From the NCBI RefSeq assembly GCF_003751085.1, contig NZ_RJJY01000001.1, positions 4,278,001 to 4,342,000 of the forward strand: a stretch of 64,000 bases of DNA, written 5' to 3'. This stretch comes from Micromonospora sp. Llam0 (GTDB taxonomy: Bacteria > Actinomycetota > Actinomycetes > Mycobacteriales > Micromonosporaceae). The position numbers and the translations under genes are program-made. The notes under the pieces are model-generated. The model was not told where the DNA came from and searched no databases. It saw nothing but the letters and a program-made list of their open reading frames with translations. Positions within the stretch are counted from its first letter, which is position 1. Every line of letters starts with the position of its first letter. Shown piece after piece: positions 58,472-64,000 of the stretch.

Positions 58472-59160
58472 CGGGGCGCTCCGGTGATGCTGGCGGCAGC
58501 CCGCTCCACCAGGTCGGCCACTTCACGGGGCCACACCCGGGGGGTGAAGTGACTGCCGGTGATCTCGGCTACGGTGGCGTCGGCGCGGGCCGCCATGTCC
58601 CGTTGGGTGTCCGGGCGCAGCGTCTTGTCCTGTGCCGCGACCAGGTACCAGGACGGCTTGTCGCGCCAGGCGGGCAGCCCGGTGGGCTGCGCGAAGATCG
58701 CGTCGGCGCTGGGGCGAGAGTCGGCGTCGAAGTTGTCCCGCTCGGCTTCCGGCACGTCCCAGCCGATCTCCGCCCAGTACTCGGGGCTGTGCTCCGAGGC
58801 CCATTCACCGTTCGGACCGCGCCGCATGTGCCGGCTGGCCTCGGCCGGCGGGTAGCGGCCGATGATGTCCTGGATCGACTCGCCTTCGTCGGGGGCGAAG
58901 GCGCAGACGTAGACGAGCCCGGCGACCCGCTCGTCGCGGCCGACGTTGGTGATCACCGCCCCGCCGTAGGAGTGGCCGACCAGCAGCACCGGTGCGGCGC
59001 AGTCGGCAAGTACGGCGGTGGTGTTGGCGACGTCCTCGACGAGCGAGTTCATCGGATTGGTGACCAGGTGTACCCGGTGTCCGACGGCGCGCAGCAACGG
59101 CGCCACGTGTGCCCAGGTGCCCGGGGTGCCGCCGGCACCATGCACCAGCACGATATCCAT
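58468..59160 (-). CDS. alpha/beta hydrolase
   Basis: 230 aa. Oxyanion region VHGAGGTPGTW, nucleophile elbow VGHSYGG (Ser about 72), and catalytic His in GSHFTPRVW near the end. It resembles EstC/salicylate-esterase-like hydrolases acting on small esters. It is located inside the transporter operon between permease (7 bp away) and ATPase genes. It may process the imported compound at once. Confidence 0.87.
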   Translation of the reverse strand: MDIVLVHGAGGTPGTWAHVAPLLRAVGHRVHLVTNPMNSLVEDVANTTAVLADCAAPVLLVGHSYGGAVITNVGRDERVAGLVYVCAFAPDEGESIQDIIGRYPPAEASRHMRRGPNGEWASEHSPEYWAEIGWDVPEAERDNFDADSRPSADAIFAQPTGLPAWRDKPSWYLVAAQDKTLRPDTQRDMAARADATVAEITGSHFTPRVWPREVADLVERAAASITGAPR

Positions 59161-59167
59161 GATGGAC

Positions 59168-60220
59168 TCATCCTTTCCGAAGGCGCGGGTCCAGGACCAG
59201 GTAGAACAGATCGACCGCGGCGTTGACCAGTACGAAGAGCAGCGCGATCGCCAGCGCGGCGCCCTGCACCACCGGATAGTCGCGCTGCAGCACCGAGCTG
59301 ACCAGCAGGTTGCCGACGCCCGGGTAGGAGAAGACCGTCTCGGTGATCACCGAGCCGCCGAGCAGCGAACCGAACTGCAGTCCGAGCACGGTCACGATGG
59401 GCAGGCCGGCGTTGCGCAGCACGTGCCGGCGCAGGATGGTCCGCTCCCGCAGCCCTTTCATCCGGGCGGTCCGCACGAAGTCATCGCTGAGCACCTCCAG
59501 CACCGAGGCCCGCACGATCCGGGTGATGAAGCCGGCCATCGCCAGCGCGAGGGTGGTGGCCGGCAGGATCAGGTACTGCAGCCACGGCCCGACCAGTTCG
59601 GGCCGGTCCTGCAGGATCGCGTCGAGCAGCACGAAGTTGGTGGTGGGCTGGTAGTCGAGCTGGCTGGGCAGCCGACCGATCACCGGCATCCAGCGCAGCC
59701 ACACCCCGAAGATCACGATGCTCAGTACGCCGAGGGCGAACCAGGGCAGCGAGAAGCTGACCGTGGCGATGGACCGGGTGGTGGTGTCCACCCAGGTGTC
59801 CCTACGCAGCGCCGCGATCACTCCGGTGACGACCCCGATCAGGACGGCGATCAGCATCGCCGCGACGGTCAGCTCGATCGTCGCTGGCAGCGCGCCACCC
59901 AGCAGATGCAACACACTGTTGCCGCCGTAGAAGGAACGCCCGAGATCCAGCCCGAGCAGGTCGCCGAGGTAGCGCAGGTACTGCTCCCAGATCGGCCGGT
60001 CCAGGCCGAGTGCTTCGTTGATCCGGGCCTCGTTGTCCGAGATCTGCTCGGCGCTGAGCCCTTGGGTGCCGGTGGCCGCGAGGGTGGACGACGGCGAGCC
60101 GGGCAGCTGCCTGATGGCCAGGAACACCAGGGAGGCCAGGACGAACAGCACCACCGGCACGCTGGCCAGCCGGCGTACCGTGAGCATCGGCAGCGACCTG
60201 CCGCGCAGCAGCCGCATCAC
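59168..60220 (-). CDS. dipeptide-type ABC transporter permease (DppB)
   Basis: 350 aa, about 6 helices. The N-terminal LASVPVVLFVLASLVFLAIR is typical. A periplasmic loop follows, then the permease motif FVRTARMKGLRERTILRRH (EAA loop) and the end VLNAAVDLFYLVLDPRLRKG-type signature. GTG 60220 overlaps the DppC-type stop by 4 bp. It forms the channel with DppC. Confidence 0.92.
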   Translation of the reverse strand: MMRLLRGRSLPMLTVRRLASVPVVLFVLASLVFLAIRQLPGSPSSTLAATGTQGLSAEQISDNEARINEALGLDRPIWEQYLRYLGDLLGLDLGRSFYGGNSVLHLLGGALPATIELTVAAMLIAVLIGVVTGVIAALRRDTWVDTTTRSIATVSFSLPWFALGVLSIVIFGVWLRWMPVIGRLPSQLDYQPTTNFVLLDAILQDRPELVGPWLQYLILPATTLALAMAGFITRIVRASVLEVLSDDFVRTARMKGLRERTILRRHVLRNAGLPIVTVLGLQFGSLLGGSVITETVFSYPGVGNLLVSSVLQRDYPVVQGAALAIALLFVLVNAAVDLFYLVLDPRLRKG

Positions 60221-61086
60221 CGACGGCTCCTCGGGTCCAGCGCGTCGCGTAGGTCGTCCCCGACGAAGTTGCTGGCGACCACGAAGATCAGCGTCAACGC
60301 TGCGGGCAGCACCGCCATCCGAGGTGCCGAGTAGATGAACTCCTGCCCGGCCTGCACCATGTAGCCCCAGTCCGGGGTGGGCGGCTGAATGCCCAGGCCC
60401 AGGTAGGACAGGCCGGCGGCGAATCCGGCGGCCACCGACAGGGTCATCACGACCTGGGCGAGCAGCGGGCCGGCGATGTTCGGCAGGATCTCCTGGATCA
60501 TGATCCGGGGCGACCGGGTACCGCCGAGCCGGGCGGCGAGCACGTAGTCCCGGGCGGCCTCCCGGGCGGTCAACGCCCGGGCCAGCCGGGCCAGGCCGGG
60601 CGACAGCGCGACACCGACCCCGACCACCAGACTGCGTACGCCGGGTCCGCTGGCCGCCACCACCAGGATGATCAACAGCATCGACGGGAAGGCCAGCCCG
60701 ATGTCGGTGACCCGCATCAGGATCTGCTCACCCCAGCCGCCGAGATAGCCGGCGAGCATCCCGACGGTGGTGCCGATGACTGCGGCGAGGACGGTGGCGA
60801 GGAACGCGACCAGTAGCAGCGGTTGGGCGCCGTACACCAGCCGGGCCAGGAAGTCGCGGCCGAGATCGTCGGTGCCGAGCGGGTGCCCGGCGGTGCCGAA
60901 CCCGGCGAGGGTGACGTTGGACTGCCGCTCCGGGTCGGCGCCGATCACCAGCGGCCCGATGGCCGCCATCAGCACGAAGCCGACGACCACCAGCCAGGAG
61001 ACGGTGGCCAGCCAGGACCGGGCGATGGAGCGCCGCGCGTAGGCGGCTCTCCATCGCCCGACCGGCCGCGCCCCGGCGACCGTCAC
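60217..61086 (-). CDS. dipeptide-type ABC transporter permease (DppC)
   Basis: 289 aa. The N-terminal helix at about 24-44, the periplasmic HPLGTDDLGRDFLARLVYGA motif typical of OppC/DppC, the EAA-like loop REAARDYVLAARLGGTRS and the end FVGDDLRDALDPRSRR. It is coupled to the DppB-type gene and 33 bp downstream of the substrate-binding protein gene. Confidence 0.93.
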   Translation of the reverse strand: MTVAGARPVGRWRAAYARRSIARSWLATVSWLVVVGFVLMAAIGPLVIGADPERQSNVTLAGFGTAGHPLGTDDLGRDFLARLVYGAQPLLLVAFLATVLAAVIGTTVGMLAGYLGGWGEQILMRVTDIGLAFPSMLLIILVVAASGPGVRSLVVGVGVALSPGLARLARALTAREAARDYVLAARLGGTRSPRIMIQEILPNIAGPLLAQVVMTLSVAAGFAAGLSYLGLGIQPPTPDWGYMVQAGQEFIYSAPRMAVLPAALTLIFVVASNFVGDDLRDALDPRSRR

Positions 61087-61119
61087 TGGTGCCCCGGACG
61101 GGCCGCCGTGAGGATCGGA

Positions 61120-62766
61120 TCAGACACTGGCGTTCTCCATGAAGCAGCGGTGGTTGCCGAGCGCGGCGACGTTGGCGCCCTCGACGTTCGCGCCGGTCAC
61201 CACCGGGTTCGCCGAGTAGCAGAGCATGGACAGCACCATGTACTGCTCAGCGAACCGGCGTTGGATGTCGGTGTACGCGGCGGTGCGCTCGGAACCGTTG
61301 GGCAGGTTCTTCGCGGCGGCCAGGTCGTCGGCGAACGCCTCCGAGCCGGACAGCGTGTTGAACCCGGAGGTGAAGTCGCCGTACACCCCGGACGGCAGGC
61401 CCATCGCCCCGATCATGTTGTCCGGGTCCGGGATGTAGGAGTTGCGCTCCCAGATCATCAGCTCGTGGAACTCGTCGTCCGGGTCGAGCAGCCGGCTGAA
61501 GTAGGTCGCCGGGTCGACCGAGTCGGTCACGACGGTCAGCCCGATGTCGGTGAGGTTCTGCGCGACGATCTGCGCCGCCCGCGGGTGCCAGGAGTCGCTG
61601 GCCGCCATCAACGCCACCTGCCGGCCGCTGGCGCCGGCCGACTCGATCAGCCGCCGGGCCTCGTCCGGATCGAACCGGCTCAGGTCGGCCAGGCTCGGGT
61701 CGTAGCCGTCCTGCGACGGTGGGATCGTGTAGCCGTCGGGTGGCGCGCCGATGCCGAAGAACGCCTGGGCGATGATCGCTTCCCGGTCGATCGCCAGGTT
61801 GATCGCCTGGCGCACCTCCAGCTCCGGGATCCGCCGGGCGTCGATCATCATCATCGCGTCGAAGCTGTACGGCGTCTCGTGGAAGGTCACCGCGTCGTCG
61901 GCCTTGAGCTGCTCGATCGCCGAGTACGGGGTGAACTGGGTGGCGGACAGGTCGCCGCTGAGCAGCGAGCTGACGATGGTCGACGGGTCCTGGACCTGTT
62001 GCATCACCAGCCGGTCGACTTTGGGTCGGCCGGTGCGGTAGTCCTCGAACGCGGTCAGCACCACCTGCTGCCCGGCGGTCGCCGAGGAGAACTGGAACGG
62101 GCCGGTGCCGACGAGGTTCTTGCCGATGTCGGCGCCGTACTCGGCGAGTGCGGCGGAGGAGATGATCCGGCCGCCGATGTCGGAGAGCCGGTTGAGCACG
62201 GTGGCGTCGGGGCTGTTGAGCACCATCACCACGGTGTACTCGTCGGGGGCGTCCAGCGAGGCGACGTTGGCACCGAGGCTGCGCAGCGGCCGGGACGACC
62301 CCTCGGGCAGGGTCGGGTCGTCCTCGTTGAACTGCCGACCGAGGCTGGCCAGCACGTCCGCCGAGGTGAAGGTGGTGCCGTCGTGGAAGGTGACGCCCTG
62401 GCGCAGGGTGAAGGTGTAGGTCAGCCCGTCGTCGGAGATTTCCCAGCTCTCGGCGAGGTCGGCCTGTGGCTCGTTGGTCTCGAAGGAGATGAAGGTCAGC
62501 CCACGGCAGATGCAGTCGACCGCCATCCAGTCGCCGAGTGAGGTGTAGAAGGCCGGGTCGTGGACGGCGCTGGTGGCGTCGATGCCGAGCGTGAGGGTGC
62601 CGCCGCTGGTGGTGCCGTCGTCGCCGTCTTCGCTGCCGTCGGAGGCGACGCCGCAGGCGGCGAGCAGGCTGCTGGCGCCGAAGCCGAGGCCGAGCAGACC
62701 GGCGCCACGCAGCATCGCGCGACGGGTTATCAGGTGCTGCGGGAGGTTGCGGGGATCGTCCGACAT
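61120..62766 (-). CDS. ABC transporter substrate-binding lipoprotein (SBP family 5)
   Basis: 548 aa. Twin-arginine-like signal (RRAMLRGAG) with lipobox LLAAC (Cys about 38). SBP_bac_5 features: WEISDDGLTYTFTLRQGVTF, then FHDGTTFTSADVLASL, LVGTGPFQF, and EVRQAINLAIDREAIIAQAF. GAGGAG precedes ATG 62766. It heads the 13-gene operon that runs to 48521, with AT-rich palindromes in the promoter. Family members bind peptides but also nickel, haem and other solutes. Confidence 0.92.
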   Translation of the reverse strand: MSDDPRNLPQHLITRRAMLRGAGLLGLGFGASSLLAACGVASDGSEDGDDGTTSGGTLTLGIDATSAVHDPAFYTSLGDWMAVDCICRGLTFISFETNEPQADLAESWEISDDGLTYTFTLRQGVTFHDGTTFTSADVLASLGRQFNEDDPTLPEGSSRPLRSLGANVASLDAPDEYTVVMVLNSPDATVLNRLSDIGGRIISSAALAEYGADIGKNLVGTGPFQFSSATAGQQVVLTAFEDYRTGRPKVDRLVMQQVQDPSTIVSSLLSGDLSATQFTPYSAIEQLKADDAVTFHETPYSFDAMMMIDARRIPELEVRQAINLAIDREAIIAQAFFGIGAPPDGYTIPPSQDGYDPSLADLSRFDPDEARRLIESAGASGRQVALMAASDSWHPRAAQIVAQNLTDIGLTVVTDSVDPATYFSRLLDPDDEFHELMIWERNSYIPDPDNMIGAMGLPSGVYGDFTSGFNTLSGSEAFADDLAAAKNLPNGSERTAAYTDIQRRFAEQYMVLSMLCYSANPVVTGANVEGANVAALGNHRCFMENASV

Positions 62767-62801
62767 AGTGCGCTCCTCGGCAGGGTATGGGACGAAGATG
62801 G

Positions 62802-62829
62802 ATGAAATTTCATTTGGATTGGATCCAAA
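62802..62829. promoter_or_regulatory. AT-rich palindromes before the SBP operon
   Basis: ATGAAATTTCAT (62802-62813, perfect) is followed at once by TTTGGAT, TGG, ATCCAAA (62813-62829, perfect 7-bp arms). It is the most AT-rich promoter of the region and a good operator candidate for the 13-gene operon. A degenerate GTATCGCG...TTGTGA resembling the shared motif occurs at 62860-62874. Confidence 0.6.
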
Positions 62830-62947
62830 ACCATCATCTGCGGTACCCAATTCGGGTCCGTATCGCGATTGTGAACGTCTGGTGTCGGGATGTCGAGAGT
62901 GGACAGGGTCCCCCATGGCCGGCGCGGTGGCCGACGTGCCGGCCGGG

Positions 62948-64000
62948 TCAGTCGGCCGGCACCACGTCTGTTCCGGTGGAGCAGCAGGCACTGCCCGCAC
63001 CGCGGGCAGCGGCCGGATCCGGCACGTCCATCGCCGGATTGCGGTCGAAGAAGCCGTCCGGTTCGAGGATCATGTGGATCGCGTCCACCGGCATCACCGG
63101 CCACTGCTCGGGGCGCGGGAAATGATGGGTGCCGAGCACCGGCCACAGCACCAGCTCCGCGCCGTCGATCGACCGGTCCTGGCGCTGCCAGACCTGTACA
63201 CCGTCGTCGCCCGGCTCGGCGTGGTTGGGATAGCGGCCACCGAGGAACTGCTCCTGCGGGTCGTACGGGGTGGCCCACAGGTGCTGGTGGATGAACGGTG
63301 CCCGGCGGGCCATCACCGAGTCCGGCCGGGCGAACGACCGGGTGGTGTTCGGCAGCAGCAGCCGGTAGGCCGTCGGTTCACCGTACCGGTTGGTCCGGGT
63401 GGTGCTCTCCACCCGCCAGCGGCGGGCTGACGACGGATCGGTGCGGCGCGCCGCCTGCGACTCACGCAGCAGCGGGGTACGCACGTTGCGTACCGCGTTG
63501 CCGTACGGGTCGAGCGCCGGGTCGGTCTCGCCCTCGGCGTGCTCCTCGACCAGCCGGTTGCGCGGACCGTCCACCGCCATGTCCAGGCGTAGCCCGAAGT
63601 AGTGCTGGTGGGTCGGGGTCTGCACGTTCGGCGCGACGACCCGGCCGTAGCGCACCTCGTCGCCGTCGGCGATGCCGGAGGCGGAGAGCATCCCGGTCAG
63701 CTTGACCTCCAACTCGATCCGGCCGTCCTGGTAGAGCGACCAGTAGAAGCCGTAGTCGTAGTTGGCCACGGTCTGGAAGTTGGAGATGACCAACCGACGG
63801 GAGCGGCGCACCTGGCTGACCCCGCGACGCAGGTCGTTGTGCTTCCAGAGGATGCTGTGGTCCTCCTCGTGCATGCAGATCGCGTTCGGGATGGTCACCG
63901 GGTCGCCGTCGCCACCGAGGTAGGCCGTGTCGAAGTAGTAGATGACGCCGAGGCAGTCGCAGCCGAGGGCAAGCGAGTTGGTCAACGGCCCGGCACCGTA
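62948..64000 (-). CDS. copper amine oxidase (partial, N-terminus off the right edge)
   Basis: The last about 350 residues of a quinoprotein amine oxidase, which oxidises primary amines to aldehydes with H2O2 and NH3. The TPQ precursor Tyr is in TVANYDYGFYW (Asn-Tyr-Asp-Tyr). Copper ligands are in TPTHQHYFGLRLD (His-x-His) and probably the GTHHFPRPEQW segment. Other family blocks are YGAGPLTNSLALGCDCLG, ICMHEEDHSILWKHND and FFDRNPAMDVP. The C-terminal tail has CCSTGTD. The gene continues beyond 64000. It is transcribed towards the SBP operon but separated from it by the AT-rich promoter at 62.8 kb. Confidence 0.92.
   Translation of the reverse strand, partial: YGAGPLTNSLALGCDCLGVIYYFDTAYLGGDGDPVTIPNAICMHEEDHSILWKHNDLRRGVSQVRRSRRLVISNFQTVANYDYGFYWSLYQDGRIELEVKLTGMLSASGIADGDEVRYGRVVAPNVQTPTHQHYFGLRLDMAVDGPRNRLVEEHAEGETDPALDPYGNAVRNVRTPLLRESQAARRTDPSSARRWRVESTTRTNRYGEPTAYRLLLPNTTRSFARPDSVMARRAPFIHQHLWATPYDPQEQFLGGRYPNHAEPGDDGVQVWQRQDRSIDGAELVLWPVLGTHHFPRPEQWPVMPVDAIHMILEPDGFFDRNPAMDVPDPAAARGAGSACCSTGTDVVPAD

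Overview
The window is uniformly high-GC with long codon-biased ORFs. It carries an ergothioneine operon, a mycothiol-type maleylpyruvate isomerase, an XRE/DUF397 pair and a PadR/membrane-protein pair. This points to an actinomycete, most likely of the Micromonosporaceae (inference from gene content and style, not from a marker gene). No rRNA, tRNA, CRISPR array or replication origin was seen.

Layout. 1-3.9 kb: ergothioneine operon egtA-egtB-egtC-egtD on the minus strand, egtD cut by the left edge. 4-6.3 kb: a small hypothetical gene, a decayed YefM/RelE-type toxin-antitoxin remnant, and a divergent SDR/MarR pair with twin operator-like boxes. 6.4-9.3 kb: a three-gene cassette (75-aa membrane peptide, ECF-like sigma factor, Arg-Asp-Leu repeat protein) convergent with an XRE-DUF397 pair, with two strong hairpins between them. 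14.1-17.5 kb: MFS transporter, PadR regulator and membrane protein, with an IS605-like remnant between the last two.

9.5-64 kb is dominated by a large catabolic region. It holds (i) a Rieske dioxygenase alpha/beta, Dabb and extradiol dioxygenase operon divergent from a formamidase; (ii) a seven-gene operon of ferredoxin, ferredoxin reductase, FAH hydrolase, amidohydrolase, HpcH aldolase, cupin and ribokinase; (iii) an M20-like hydrolase and two tail-to-tail IclR regulators; (iv) VOC/SnoaL and aldo-keto reductase genes and a CaCA exchanger; (v) a BMP-type ABC importer with an amidohydrolase and a quinone oxidoreductase, preceded by PucR and aldehyde dehydrogenase genes; (vi) a divergent alcohol dehydrogenase, a self-sufficient P450-reductase fusion, a mycothiol-dependent isomerase, and a TauD-type oxygenase headed by a 41-codon gene; (vii) a 13-gene operon (48.5-62.8 kb) with a dipeptide-type ABC importer, three amidohydrolase or cyclase enzymes, creatininase, cytidine-deaminase-like, gamma-glutamyltransferase-like and Old Yellow Enzyme-like genes; and (viii) a copper amine oxidase cut by the right edge. 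A DUF559 gene and a TetR/SDR pair lie at 45.9-48.5 kb.

The most striking non-coding signal is a shared motif, core GTCTCGCA often followed by WTGTGA. It occurs in seven intergenic regions between 12.7 and 45.8 kb, in front of nearly every catabolic operon there, including the IclR gene at 24.6 kb. These operons therefore look like one regulon for uptake and degradation of a nitrogen-containing aromatic, perhaps ribosylated. Side-chain oxidation would use the P450, alcohol and aldehyde dehydrogenases; ring opening the Rieske and extradiol enzymes; C-N hydrolysis the amidohydrolases, formamidase, creatininase and cyclase. The actual substrate cannot be read from the sequence.
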